Shown here: one piece after another, positions 39,674-47,884 of the stretch
Numbering within the stretch: the first letter of the stretch is position 1
Layout of the letters: every line of letters starts with the position of its first letter
Made by a program: the position numbers and the translations under genes
Notes under the pieces: generated by a model
What the model saw: only the letters and a program-made list of their open reading frames with translations
Databases searched by the model: none
What the model was told of the DNA's origin: nothing
Assembly (NCBI GenBank): GCA_017415765.1
Contig: JAFQED010000009.1
Location: forward strand, 1 to 63,140
Source of the DNA: Desulfovibrio sp.
GTDB taxonomy: Bacteria > Desulfobacterota > Desulfovibrionia > Desulfovibrionales > Desulfovibrionaceae
Reading direction: 5' to 3'
Length of the DNA stretch: 63,140 nucleotides

Positions 39674-39750
39674 GTCCCCATCGTCTAGCTGGCCCAGGAC
39701 AACGGCCTTTCACGCCGTCGACAGGGGTTCAAATCCCCTTGGGGACGCCA
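39674..39750 (+). tRNA. tRNA-Glu (TTC), copy 2; possible integration site
   Basis: Identical 77-nt copy of the tRNA-Glu at 39559. It is the last gene before an integrase remnant and the phage-like region, so its 3' end is the natural candidate attachment site. The other attachment half is not in the window. Confidence 0.93.
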
Positions 39751-39768
39751 AATTCAGGTACAACCAAG

Positions 39769-39808
39769 AGTGCCAAGGTGTAAAAGGCCTTGGCATTCTT
39801 TGTTTTTT
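39769..39808 (+). terminator. Terminator of the tRNA cluster
   Basis: TGCCAAGG (39771-39778) pairs with CCTTGGCA (39788-39795), extendable by two pairs, and is followed by TTCTTTGTTTTTT. Confidence 0.85.
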
Positions 39809-39989
39809 CCTTCCGATATGGTTTCCCCAAGTCCATCTACGTCCAGTTGCATCCACACTTTTTGTAGGTATATTTGTAGGCATCAATCTGGTACGCTGAT
39901 TTTGATACCTACATGGATAACTCTTTGAAAATTCATGTATTCTTGTCCACGGAGGTATCAGGAAATCCAACGTAAACCACGGAGTACCC

Positions 39990-40649
39990 ATGCCTCTGAA
40001 CGATACCTACATCCGTAGTCTGAAACCCGATCTCAAACCCCGCAAGTACTTTGACGGCGGTGGCCTGTTCCTCTTCATCCCCACCAGCGGCAGCAAATTG
40101 TGGCGCATGGCCTACAGGTTCAACGGCAAGAGCAAGCTACTCAGTTTCGGGGAATACCCCACGGTCTCTCTCAGGGATGCCAGAGCGCGGCGGGAGGAAG
40201 CCAAACAACTCATTGCCAAAGACATTGACCCGTCCGAACACAAGCGGGAGGTACGGCAGGCCAAAATCGATGCCGAACGCAACAGCTTTGAAAACATCGC
40301 CAGGGAATGGCATGAAACCCGTATGGCCGAATTTTCCGAAAAGCATCAGGGAACGGTCATGTATCGGTTGGAAACCTATATTTTTCCGGCCATCGGCAAG
40401 GTCGGCATCACCAAACTGGAAACGCAGGACATCATGGCTGTGGTCAAGCCTTTGGAACAGAAGGGAAACTACGAGACATCACGCCGCCTGCTCCAGATCA
40501 TCAGTCAGGTCTTCCGCTATGCGGTCATCACCGGCAAGGCCAAACACAACATAGCGGCGGATATGCGAGGTGCGTTGCGTCCGCGTAAAGTCACGCATCG
40601 GGCGGCCCTTGTCGAACCGGAAAAGGTCGGGCAGCTCACGCGCAACTAG
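39990..40649 (+). pseudogene. Truncated P4-type tyrosine integrase
   Basis: A 219-residue remnant of a P4-like integrase, which is normally ~400 residues. The N-terminal arm-binding domain (LNDTYIRSLKPDLKPRKYFDGGGLFLFI and LLSFGEYPTVSLRDAR, about residues 4-60) and the core-binding domain (about 100-200) are intact. The frame stops after EPEKVGQLTRN, just where the catalytic domain with the Arg-His-Arg-Tyr residues should begin. It cannot be a recombinase on its own. It lies 240 nt after tRNA-Glu in the usual orientation for an island integrase. Confidence 0.88.
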
Positions 40650-40676
40650 ATAACTCACTGTAATTACACAACAATC
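40648..40676 (+). promoter_or_regulatory. Phage promoter-class element, copy 1
   Basis: Degenerate -35 box GATAAC (AA at 40652-40653), a 17-nt spacer and CAATCT as -10 (40672-40677). It is the first and weakest copy of the CTRAAY-N17-CAATAT element, located just after the integrase remnant. No gene follows within 250 nt. Confidence 0.35.
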
Positions 40677-40797
40677 TAAAAATAAAATGTGACGTATGTG
40701 CCCATATGCCCAAAGGAAACCATGGATAAGCCTGTGTCCAACCTATTGGAATAGCAGGAAAAAATAGAAAGTTCTATATTTGGCGATAAAAGTCGCT

Positions 40798-40814
40798 ATG
40801 TGCCCTGGGCACAT
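40798..40814. promoter_or_regulatory. Perfect palindrome, possible operator
   Basis: ATGTGCCC-T-GGGCACAT, 8-bp arms around one central base. The half-site ATGTGCCC recurs 102 nt upstream (40696-40703), followed by ATGCCC. This looks like a repressor-binding site pair in the control region ahead of the antirepressor gene. Confidence 0.5.
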
Positions 40815-40832
40815 GGCCGCACGATACAGCAG

Positions 40833-40860
40833 AACCCCCTGAATTTTCAGGGGGTTTTTT
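40833..40860 (+). terminator. Strong Rho-independent terminator
   Basis: AACCCCCTGAA (40833-40843) pairs with TTCAGGGGGTT (40846-40856), followed by a run of six T. It ends whatever is transcribed from the 40.65-40.83 kb gap, which holds no gene I can see, and insulates the antirepressor promoter. Confidence 0.88.
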
Positions 40861-40877
40861 GTTTTCTGGCGAATTGA

Positions 40878-40906
40878 CTGAATTTTTGTGGGACTACGGA
40901 CAATGT
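40878..40906 (+). promoter_or_regulatory. Phage promoter-class element, copy 2 (antirepressor gene)
   Basis: CTGAAT (40878-40883), 17-nt spacer, CAATGT (40901-40906). It lies directly behind the terminator at 40833 and 37 nt before the antirepressor ATG. Confidence 0.6.
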
Positions 40907-40942
40907 TCTGCTGAAGGCAGAGACATCCACAAGGAGAAAAGG

Positions 40943-41698
40943 ATGGATTTGAAAATTTTTGGAAACAATGACTTCGGGAATATTCGAGTTCTGGAGAAAG
41001 ACGGTGAGCTTTGGTTTGTCGCCAAGGATATGATTAGAGCTCTGGGTTATGAGTCTAGTTCCAAGATGGGCATGCTTCTCAAACATGTACCGAAGGAATG
41101 GAAGGGGGTAAATCTGATTTCCACCCCTGGCGGAAATCAGGAAATGGCAACACTTTCCGAGCAAGGCCTCTACTTTTTTCTGGCGAGGTCAGACAAACCA
41201 AAAGCCCTGCCTTTCCAAAAATGGCTGGCTGGTGAGGTGCTACCAACCATACGGAAGCACGGCGCATATCTTTCTCAACAGAAGGTCAAGGAAATCCTGA
41301 CAGACCCGGACACCATCATACAGTTGGCTATGACGATCAAGGAGGAGCGAAACCTCCGCATTGCAGCTGAGGAGGAGCGGGACATCGCAGTGGGTCGCCT
41401 GGCGCAGTACGAGAAGCAAATCAAGAACGACTCTGACTACATGCCTGTGCGAGGCATCTCATGGCTACAGGATTACTTCGAGGACGTGAATGCCATGTAC
41501 CAGCAGGTGGGTAGGCAACTCAGTACGCTTTCACGAATGATGGGCTATCCGATCCACAGGAACTCCTATTGTGCCCACCCGTCAGGGCGCAGGTCGTATC
41601 ACCTGGATGTAATCAGCAAGCTTAAGGATCAAATTGCCAGCAACGATGTCCTGCTCGCGCAGTTCCGTCGCAAGTATGGTTGCGGGAGTATCCAATGA
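40943..41698 (+). CDS. BRO-N type phage antirepressor
   Basis: A 251-residue phage regulator. The N-terminal Bro-N domain (FGNIRVLEKDGELWFVAKDMIRALGY, then EWKGVNLISTPGG and the LARSDKPKALPFQKWLAGEVLPTIRKHG segment) is clear over residues 1-115. A charged helical linker (EERNLRIAAEEERDIAVG) leads to a C-terminal domain that may mediate DNA or protein binding. The ATG at 40943 follows AAGGAG; the frame from 40859 runs through the promoter. Such proteins often lift repression or tune lysis-lysogeny. The stop overlaps thyX. Confidence 0.85.
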   Translation: MDLKIFGNNDFGNIRVLEKDGELWFVAKDMIRALGYESSSKMGMLLKHVPKEWKGVNLISTPGGNQEMATLSEQGLYFFLARSDKPKALPFQKWLAGEVLPTIRKHGAYLSQQKVKEILTDPDTIIQLAMTIKEERNLRIAAEEERDIAVGRLAQYEKQIKNDSDYMPVRGISWLQDYFEDVNAMYQQVGRQLSTLSRMMGYPIHRNSYCAHPSGRRSYHLDVISKLKDQIASNDVLLAQFRRKYGCGSIQ

Positions 41699-42426
41699 AC
41701 ATCAAGAAAACAGGAACAGGCAAAGTCATTCTCCTGGCCGGGGGCGGCAAGGTCTACACCGACATAGCAGCACGCTTTGTACGCAGTGAGCGTGACATAG
41801 AGGAAATCGCAAACTCGCCCTACTCCGCCCAGATCGTCAAAAACATCCTGTCAGCCGGACACAAGGCCGCTCTTGAGTTCGACTACTTCATCTTCGGCGT
41901 AGAAGGCTTCTCACGGGTTACGGAAACGCAGCTCGTGCGAAAGCGAATGGCATCCTACCTCATCAAGTCAGGCCGTGCAGAGCTCGGAGGGGCTCGCAGT
42001 TATTCGCTGGTCATGCCGGAAGAGATTTCGAGTTACCCGGGAGTAGCAGAATGGCTCAAGCAAGGCCGTGCTCTCTACGAGCGCATGGTAGCAGACGGAA
42101 TCCCGGAAGAAAACGCCAGGTACATCAAGCCGCAGGCCACAGAGTTCAAGGCCATTATCGGTATGAACGCCCACGCCCTGCATGATTGGTTTTCCATACG
42201 CTGCTGCATGAACGCCCAGAATGAGATCCGTGATCTCGCCTGGAAAATGCTCAAGCTGTGCCGTGAGGCTGCCCCTGACCTGTTTGAGGGGGCCGGGCCT
42301 AACTGCGTACAGCTTGGATACTGTCCAGAGAATGAGAGGCAGCACAAAAGTTGTGCACATGGTGTGTTGACTAAAAATAAGGCTCTCCGAGTGTTAAAAG
42401 AATATAAAGGAGGTGCTGATGACTGA
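41695..42426 (+). CDS. thyX: Flavin-dependent thymidylate synthase ThyX
   Basis: ThyX makes dTMP from dUMP using FAD and methylene-tetrahydrofolate. The 243-residue protein has the signature RHRxxSxxxxSxR as RKRMASYLIKSGR (residues 82-94), with the central His replaced by Lys. A second conserved region FSIRCCMNAQNEIRD (166-180) matches the family's Arg- and Gln-containing helix. The ATG overlaps the antirepressor stop by 4 nt. It fits with dUTPase and ribonucleotide reductase downstream as a phage dNTP-supply set. Confidence 0.92.
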   Translation: MNIKKTGTGKVILLAGGGKVYTDIAARFVRSERDIEEIANSPYSAQIVKNILSAGHKAALEFDYFIFGVEGFSRVTETQLVRKRMASYLIKSGRAELGGARSYSLVMPEEISSYPGVAEWLKQGRALYERMVADGIPEENARYIKPQATEFKAIIGMNAHALHDWFSIRCCMNAQNEIRDLAWKMLKLCREAAPDLFEGAGPNCVQLGYCPENERQHKSCAHGVLTKNKALRVLKEYKGGADD

Positions 42427-42784
42427 AGAATTGCCTGATGCGGCAATATTTGACCACTCATCGCACATTGAATTGTGGGATTGGCTGGCAAAGAATCCTG
42501 AATGTATGAAATTGGATTGGCCTGGCTGGTATACAGGAGTGCATGTAGATGAGGCAGACTGCTTTGCCTGTAAATTTGTAATGCAGTTTTACCAGAACAA
42601 TTTGGAAAATTGTAATGCTCACTGCCCTCTTGAATGGCCAGGAGGCAACTGTGTAACGCCAGACCACACAGGCCTTTTTAACAGGTGGTTTAATCTCTTT
42701 GGTAGCAGTGATTTGGAAACCAGAGCACAACTCGCCAGGCAGATTCGCGATCTTCCGGTCAGGGCTGGGGTAAAATGTAAGTAA
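42419..42784 (+). CDS. Small Cys/Trp-rich phage protein
   Basis: A 121-residue protein of unknown role. It contains a cysteine cluster (CFACKF, then CNAHCPLEWPGGNC) that could bind a metal, and many Trp and Asp residues. It overlaps thyX by 8 nt and has AAAGGAGGT immediately upstream. I recognise no family. Confidence 0.7.
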   Translation: MTEELPDAAIFDHSSHIELWDWLAKNPECMKLDWPGWYTGVHVDEADCFACKFVMQFYQNNLENCNAHCPLEWPGGNCVTPDHTGLFNRWFNLFGSSDLETRAQLARQIRDLPVRAGVKCK

Positions 42785-42810
42785 CGATCAAAATAAACAG
42801 GAGGTATCTG

Positions 42811-44877
42811 ATGCTTGATTTTCACAAATTCAAAATAGCGGTTGCAAAGCAGTTCAAGGAGATGAGCGAAAAAGGCCCGTTGTTTGAGACAACGGCAGAC
42901 AGGGATACGCTTATCAATACGTATCTTGATTCATTCCCGGAAGGAACAAACAAAGTATATATCACAAATCGTGAGTATGATTGCGGCACCTGCAAGAACT
43001 TCATTCGCATTGTAGGCGGAATCGTCAGTGTGGATGAAAACCTAAATGTACACACCATATGGGATGTGGAAGCCAGTGACATCGATCCGGCATTCAAAAC
43101 AGTTGCTGCTGCTCTTGCCAGTGAGGTGCGCAAACACGGCATCCTGAACAAATTCCTGCACTTTGAATCCGTGGCCGGAGTGAATGAGAACCACCAAATG
43201 CTTGCAGACGGCAGAGTTAAGAAGTGGGAGCACTTTTTTGTGAACATACCTGCCGCATACAGATACAACAAGAACAGGCAATCTCGCGGCAGCATTCATG
43301 GTGATTCTGCTGCAACGCATGATGTCTTCAAGCGTGGTTTGGATGAGCTGACCATGGATGCAGTGGATACAGTCATTGAACTCATACAGCAGAACTCGCT
43401 GTATCGCGGTCAGGAGTTTCTGCATTTGGTGCGGGAATTTCGCGGTTTCATGACAGCTTATGCTGGCCTGCCCAGTGAGAAGAAAGACCTCTTTGTATGG
43501 AGAAACGTGTATGGGCCTGACGGAGAGCTCTCTAGCCGTGGGTCGCTGCGCATCCGCAATACATCTATTGGCACACTGCTGGTCAATCTCTCGGAAGGCA
43601 TGGATCTGGAAGACGCTGTTGCCCGCTTTGAAAGCATTGTTGCCCCGCAAAATTATAAGCGGACTACAGCACTTGTCACCCAGGCAATGGTGGATCGGGC
43701 CAAAGAAAAGGTCGATGAACTCGGTCTGTCCTCGGCTCTGCAACGCCGCTATGCCACGATAGAGGATCTGGACATCAACAATGTCCTTTTCCTGAATCGT
43801 GAAGCAGTCACCATTGAAGAAAAAACCGGACAGACAGACCCGTTCTCTGGTGTCGCCAACAAGGGGGCCGGGGATAGGCAGTTCAGCAAGGTCGAGGAAA
43901 TAACCATCGACAAGTTCATTGCTGACATCCTTCCTCGGGCACGAAACATAGAAGTTATGGTCGAAAACAGGATGTTGGGAAACATGATGTCCCTGCTTAC
44001 TGCTTCCGACCCGACAGCAGGAAAGCTCTTCAAGTGGGATAACCCATTCTCCTGGTCGTATAATGGTGATGTAACGGACTCCATAAAGGAGCGTGTCAAA
44101 AAGGCAGGTGGCAATATAGATGCGGAGCTTTGCTGCAGGTTGTCATGGAATAATTACGATGACCTTGATCTGCACATGGAAGAAAGAACACAGAACGGTA
44201 CAAATACCATCTTCTACGCAGATAAGAAGTCGTTAATTTCAAAAGGATGCCTTGACGTTGATATGAATGCCGGTCGTGGAACAACGCGTTGCCCGGTAGA
44301 AAATATCTATTACGGTGCAATCAAAAACATGCCTGACGGTGTGTACAAACTGCTTGTGCATCAATACTCCAAGCGGGAAACTTCTGATGTAGGATTTGAT
44401 GTGGAAATAGACATCCTCGGAGAAGTCCACTCCTACAGCTACTATAAGGATGTTAGAAATAACGAGCGCATCCCTGTAGCAGAAATCCATAAGACAGATG
44501 CAGGCATACGGGTTGTGGATCTTTTGAAGCCGTCCACTGCCGTCAATGATGTATGGGGTATCAAGACACAGGTATTCACACCGGTAGTCGCCATTACGAA
44601 GTCACCAAACTATTGGGATTGTGCGCAGGGTAACCAGCATACCTTCTTCTTTCTGAAAGGCTGCAAGCCGGACATGCCAGCTCGTGGATTCTACAACGAG
44701 TTTCTGTCTGGCGGGCTGCATGAGCATCGGAAGGTATTTGAGATTGTTGGTGGCAAGATGCGGGTTGGTGAAGTCCAAAATCCGCTCTGTGGCGTAGGCT
44801 TCTCTTCCACAAAGCGTAGCAGCATCGTAGCCAGGGTCTCTGGCAACTTCACAAGACTTGTGAAAATCATTTTCTAA
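42811..44877 (+). CDS. Large phage protein with DUF2135/YfaP-like domain
   Basis: A 688-residue protein of unknown function. The N-terminal third has a CGTCKNFIRIVGGIV segment and a His-rich stretch (KFLHFESVAGVNENHQML). Around residues 435-540 lies a beta-rich region resembling DUF2135/YfaP: LSWNNYDDLDLHM, GCLDVDMNAG, ENIYYG, GVYKLLVHQYSKR and VEIDILGE. Such domains occur in von Willebrand-factor-A-associated surface or ternary-complex proteins. No signal peptide or membrane helix is visible. The neighbour at 44889 starts 11 nt after its stop and may encode a partner. A GGAGG site precedes the ATG. Confidence 0.8.
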   Translation: MLDFHKFKIAVAKQFKEMSEKGPLFETTADRDTLINTYLDSFPEGTNKVYITNREYDCGTCKNFIRIVGGIVSVDENLNVHTIWDVEASDIDPAFKTVAAALASEVRKHGILNKFLHFESVAGVNENHQMLADGRVKKWEHFFVNIPAAYRYNKNRQSRGSIHGDSAATHDVFKRGLDELTMDAVDTVIELIQQNSLYRGQEFLHLVREFRGFMTAYAGLPSEKKDLFVWRNVYGPDGELSSRGSLRIRNTSIGTLLVNLSEGMDLEDAVARFESIVAPQNYKRTTALVTQAMVDRAKEKVDELGLSSALQRRYATIEDLDINNVLFLNREAVTIEEKTGQTDPFSGVANKGAGDRQFSKVEEITIDKFIADILPRARNIEVMVENRMLGNMMSLLTASDPTAGKLFKWDNPFSWSYNGDVTDSIKERVKKAGGNIDAELCCRLSWNNYDDLDLHMEERTQNGTNTIFYADKKSLISKGCLDVDMNAGRGTTRCPVENIYYGAIKNMPDGVYKLLVHQYSKRETSDVGFDVEIDILGEVHSYSYYKDVRNNERIPVAEIHKTDAGIRVVDLLKPSTAVNDVWGIKTQVFTPVVAITKSPNYWDCAQGNQHTFFFLKGCKPDMPARGFYNEFLSGGLHEHRKVFEIVGGKMRVGEVQNPLCGVGFSSTKRSSIVARVSGNFTRLVKIIF

Positions 44878-44888
44878 GGAGGTTCAAC

Positions 44889-45296
44889 ATGAACATTTTT
44901 CAGAAGGCTATCAAGGAAAAGCTGCTGTTTGAGTCCGGCGCAGGAATGATCTCTGTTGTCGATCTCTACAGCCTGCCGCTGACAAGTAACAATCCCGCAA
45001 AGCCATCCCTCGATGACATGGCTTTGGCTGTATACAGGCGCATAAAGGAGAAGGATGAGATTTCCTTCGTCACCAAACAGGAAAAGGATACGACTCTCGA
45101 AATGGACAAACTGCGTCTGGAAGTCTTGAAAGCCGTCATCGATGACAAGCTGGCTGATCAGGAGAAGGCCCGACAGGATCGCGCCAAGGCTGAATTGCGT
45201 GAAAAGTTGATGGCCCTCAAGGTTCGTAAGGAAGACGCGAATCTGGAAAGCATGTCTATTGAAGAAATAGACAAGGCCCTGGCAGAGTTAAAGTAG
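44889..45296 (+). CDS. Small coiled-coil phage protein, partner of the 688-aa protein
   Basis: A 135-residue protein, mostly charged alpha helix, with a likely coiled coil from about residue 60 to 120 (LEMDKLRLEVLKAVIDDKL and KARQDRAKAELREKLMALK). The N-terminus (MNIFQKAIKEKLLFESGAG) is more hydrophobic. TAAGGAGG overlaps the previous stop, so it is translated together with the 688-residue protein; a physical partnership is inferred from this spacing alone. Confidence 0.75.
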   Translation: MNIFQKAIKEKLLFESGAGMISVVDLYSLPLTSNNPAKPSLDDMALAVYRRIKEKDEISFVTKQEKDTTLEMDKLRLEVLKAVIDDKLADQEKARQDRAKAELREKLMALKVRKEDANLESMSIEEIDKALAELK

Positions 45297-45464
45297 TCCA
45301 CTGAGCAGATGCTACCGCTACCGTGTAGTCTTGGGCGAGGCTCTAGCCTGAGTTTAGTGCAACGGAGGGGCGATCATAACCGTCCTTATCTCCTACCGGA
45401 TGAGCAGCCATGCCGGGCGGCTTTGTAGTCCGGCTAAATTTATCCTGTAGTGCTGGAGAAAGAA

Positions 45465-45869
45465 ATGGGAGAATTGAAGCCCTGCCCATTATGTGGGCTG
45501 CCTGCATCCAATTTGGATGGTGCAACAGGAGAACGCCGTATTGGTTGTTTCCGTGAAGAGTGCCACATGGGATTTGTTTGGTACAGAGAAGGCGACGAAA
45601 ACGACAGGCTGCGGGCAGAAAAGGAATGGAATGCCATACCCCGCAAACTGCAGTGGACAGACAAGAAGCCTGATGAAAGCAATCATTGGCAATGGTTCTG
45701 GTATAGAGATAGTTTTGGTAGAGACCCATACCCTGTTTATATCCAAGTCGCATGGCACGGTAAGGAGAAGAAGGTTTATACATCAGTGCGCCCAGACTCC
45801 GATAGATTGTTACCTATAGATAAGATGGGTGGGGTATGGGCTGGGCCAATACTTGAGCCACAAGAGTAA
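45465..45869 (+). CDS. Lar-like zinc-ribbon protein
   Basis: A 134-residue protein with an N-terminal Lar-type restriction-alleviation pattern: LKPCPLCGLPA, RIGCFREECHMGF, then EKEWNAIPR. Lar of the Rac prophage modulates type I restriction; the family is common in phages and its role here is inferred. The C-terminal half (WQWFWYRDSFGRDPYPVYIQ) is a separate domain. The ATG at 45465 follows GGAGA. It heads a run of tiny cysteine-rich genes. Confidence 0.75.
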   Translation: MGELKPCPLCGLPASNLDGATGERRIGCFREECHMGFVWYREGDENDRLRAEKEWNAIPRKLQWTDKKPDESNHWQWFWYRDSFGRDPYPVYIQVAWHGKEKKVYTSVRPDSDRLLPIDKMGGVWAGPILEPQE

Positions 45870-45911
45870 AACTGCACGGAATTAGATCAGTTGCAGATCC
45901 TGGGAGTAAAT

Positions 45912-46091
45912 ATGACAAGCGAAGAATCCAAACTGATAATAGATAAACTGGCATCGTGGTTATCACATTATTGTGATTGTCCTATGCCTGATGACTACAC
46001 TTGTGAATACAAAAGCGGTACGAATTGTGATGGCAGTGTAGAAAAGGCAAAGGATTGTTGGATTAAAGCCGCAAATGAGGATATTAAATGA
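45912..46091 (+). CDS. Tiny cysteine-rich phage protein
   Basis: A 59-residue acidic protein with five cysteines (CDCPMPDDYTCEYKSGTNC). This suggests a metal knuckle. GGGAG lies upstream of the ATG at 45912. No family recognised. Confidence 0.6.
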   Translation: MTSEESKLIIDKLASWLSHYCDCPMPDDYTCEYKSGTNCDGSVEKAKDCWIKAANEDIK

Positions 46092-46172
46092 GAATCAGTA
46101 CAGGGTGTAATTTCAAACACCATCAGCCAGTGATTGTGAGAGATACCGACACGCAGACTGGTAGGAGTAGGT

Positions 46173-46529
46173 ATGCTGACAGAACGAGAAAAGAAATGGC
46201 TGGAGGAACGTCAGAACATGGACGCTCTCGCTCCATGTTGCAGAAAGCAATGTTCATTCTTAATTTATAAGGAAGATTGCATAGACTGTAACATGTTTTT
46301 GCGAGGAGTAAGATGGTGTCCATTTTCAACCGACTGGCGGGACGCTGCAGAATTTGAAGCCCGTGTAGTAGTAGAGGTAGCCAGACTATATGGGAGCTTG
46401 GCGAATATCAGTATTTGTCCAAATAAAATGGGAGTAATCAAGCAAGCCAGAATTAACGTGGAAAAAAAATGGATGTTGAAAAATGCCTACAAAATCAGAA
46501 TTGAAATGGCTGGAGGAACGGGAACATAG
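46173..46529 (+). CDS. Small phage protein, KWLEER/DAAEFEARV family, member 1
   Basis: A 118-residue protein beginning MLTEREKKWLEERQN with a cysteine-rich middle (CCRKQC, CIDCN, WCPFS) and then DWRDAAEFEARVVVEVARL. The same frame of motifs recurs in the next gene, so the two are paralogues. AGGAGTAGG precedes the ATG. The function is unknown; a small metal-binding module is likely. Confidence 0.65.
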   Translation: MLTEREKKWLEERQNMDALAPCCRKQCSFLIYKEDCIDCNMFLRGVRWCPFSTDWRDAAEFEARVVVEVARLYGSLANISICPNKMGVIKQARINVEKKWMLKNAYKIRIEMAGGTGT

Positions 46530-46767
46530 ATTACATTGGAATGGGGTGTATAGCAATCCGTGCCTTTCAGGTGCTTGGAAAATTTTTCTTGCTCCTGACT
46601 ACAAGGACGCCGCAGAATTTGAGGCCCGTGTGTCTGAGTTGTTGACAGGGGCTTTGTACTTAACACCCTGCAATACTTGTTTATATAGCACAGAAAAAAT
46701 CTCGTGCAGGACTTGCCGTCTTAAGTATGCTCGGATTGAGGCGGAATACTTACTGGAGAGAGAATGA
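46483..46767 (+). CDS. Small phage protein, KWLEER/DAAEFEARV family, member 2
   Basis: A 94-residue paralogue of the preceding gene: SELKWLEEREHR, DYKDAAEFEARVSELL and a C-terminal CNTCLYSTEKISCRTC zinc-knuckle-like pattern. It overlaps member 1 by 47 nt and member 1 reaches it without an obvious separate ribosome site. Its stop overlaps the next ATG (ATGA). Confidence 0.65.
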   Translation: MPTKSELKWLEEREHRLHWNGVYSNPCLSGAWKIFLAPDYKDAAEFEARVSELLTGALYLTPCNTCLYSTEKISCRTCRLKYARIEAEYLLERE

Positions 46768-47066
46768 CTATTTGCCAAAAGTGTGGGCGTGAAACTGGTC
46801 TACTAGTTAATGGAATATGCGGCCCGTGCCAATTCAATGAACAGCACAAAAACGATCCTCCAGTGAAGCCAAGAGTGCAGGAACTCGAAGAAGTTTTGGA
46901 ACAAATATACGATGACTTGGGGAAGGCAGACGGAGTTTGTCGTGTATGCTTCACTTTTACCCACAAGGCATGGTGCTGGTATCCAAGGTTGTGTCAAGCT
47001 CTAGGCAAACCGCTTGATAAATTTGACAAAGAGCATCTTGAAAAAATGAGGAGAATAGAAAAATGA
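46764..47066 (+). CDS. Small zinc-ribbon phage protein with WCWYP module
   Basis: A 100-residue protein. The N-terminus is a zinc ribbon (CQKCG, then CGPC), followed by an acidic helix, then CRVCFTFTHKAWCWYPRLC and LGKPLDKFD. The second module reappears in the 174-residue protein at 48036. It is coupled to its neighbours by 4-nt overlaps on both sides. Confidence 0.7.
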   Translation: MTICQKCGRETGLLVNGICGPCQFNEQHKNDPPVKPRVQELEEVLEQIYDDLGKADGVCRVCFTFTHKAWCWYPRLCQALGKPLDKFDKEHLEKMRRIEK

Positions 47067-47302
47067 TAATATCACGCATAGTAATGCTGATTTTTATTAC
47101 TTTGTGCCTGATTGGATGTGAAAATGATAAACAAAATCCGTTAAAACGCACAAGTAACTATGATACCTTAACAGAATACTGCTTCAAAGGGTATGTATTC
47201 TTGACATATTCAGATTTTTACAAAGGAGGCTTAACTCAAGTCTGGGAAAACACCGTAGACGGACCACGCCCTAAAATGTGTACACAAGAAGGAGCAGAGT
47301 AA
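47063..47302 (+). CDS. Small phage-encoded lipoprotein
   Basis: A 79-residue protein with a lipoprotein signal peptide: a hydrophobic segment (VMLIFITLCLIGC) ending in a lipobox LIGC. After cleavage the mature part is ~60 residues. Phage lipoproteins can act in superinfection exclusion or lysis; which applies is unknown. It overlaps the previous gene by 4 nt. Confidence 0.7.
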   Translation: MIISRIVMLIFITLCLIGCENDKQNPLKRTSNYDTLTEYCFKGYVFLTYSDFYKGGLTQVWENTVDGPRPKMCTQEGAE

Positions 47303-47839
47303 ATGCTGATACAAGAACAACTCGATGACCTTAGAACCAGGGCTATAGCCGCTACGCCGGGGCCGTGGAAGCCAGACTATCGCCAGATGTACGTTTTTGA
47401 TGAGGCAGAGGTAAATATCTGCTGCCAGATTCGTGGCTATGGGGACATGGCGTATACACACAGCGACGCGGCGCGTGAAGCGCAGATGCGAGCAAACAAT
47501 GCTTTTATTGCTGCAGCCAACCCGTCAGTGATTTTGCAGTTGCTGGACATGGTGAAACGGCTAGAGAAGGAGCGGAACTGGTTGGCAGACCGCGTATCTG
47601 AGGACAGTTATGGTGATGTGATATGTCCTTATCACCACATGCCACAAGATACGAAATGTCCTTTGTGGGTATCATATTCTGGCGAAAGTCCTGAAAATGA
47701 TACACTTGAGGCTTGGAAATATATGGTATTTGGCGATTATGATGATCCTATAGATTGTTGTGCTGATAGGGCAAAATGCTGGCGTTACGTTGCCAGCAAG
47801 GCAGTAGATGGTATGTCCAATGACGACCTGCAACAGTAA
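47303..47839 (+). CDS. Ead/Ea22-like phage protein
   Basis: A 178-residue protein resembling phage Ea22/Ead-type proteins: TPGPWKPDYRQMYVF, then AREAQMRANNAFIAAANPSVILQLLDMVKRLE, a widely shared phage segment. The C-terminus adds a Cys-rich tail (CPYHHMPQDTKCPLW and CCADRAKCW). The ATG at 47303 follows AAGGAG within the lipoprotein gene. Function unknown. Confidence 0.7.
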   Translation: MLIQEQLDDLRTRAIAATPGPWKPDYRQMYVFDEAEVNICCQIRGYGDMAYTHSDAAREAQMRANNAFIAAANPSVILQLLDMVKRLEKERNWLADRVSEDSYGDVICPYHHMPQDTKCPLWVSYSGESPENDTLEAWKYMVFGDYDDPIDCCADRAKCWRYVASKAVDGMSNDDLQQ

Positions 47840-47884
47840 CAGTAAATGGTGCGAATCCGATATCAAAGCTTTGGAGAAACATAA

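Noticed and set aside
39710-39991. 93-aa minus-strand frame over tRNA-Glu
   Set aside because: It is the antisense of the tRNA and its terminator; the ASPRGFEP-like ending is a typical tRNA-derived artefact.
45297-45464. G+C-rich 168-nt gap with partial hairpins and a CTAAAT box at 45435
   Set aside because: The matching -10 box is absent (AGAAAG), and no stable fold or tRNA could be built; left unannotated.
46088-46270. 60-aa frame overlapping the 45912 stop by 4 nt
   Set aside because: It overlaps the better-supported 46173 gene by ~100 nt and contains that gene's ribosome site; composition is atypical of its neighbours.
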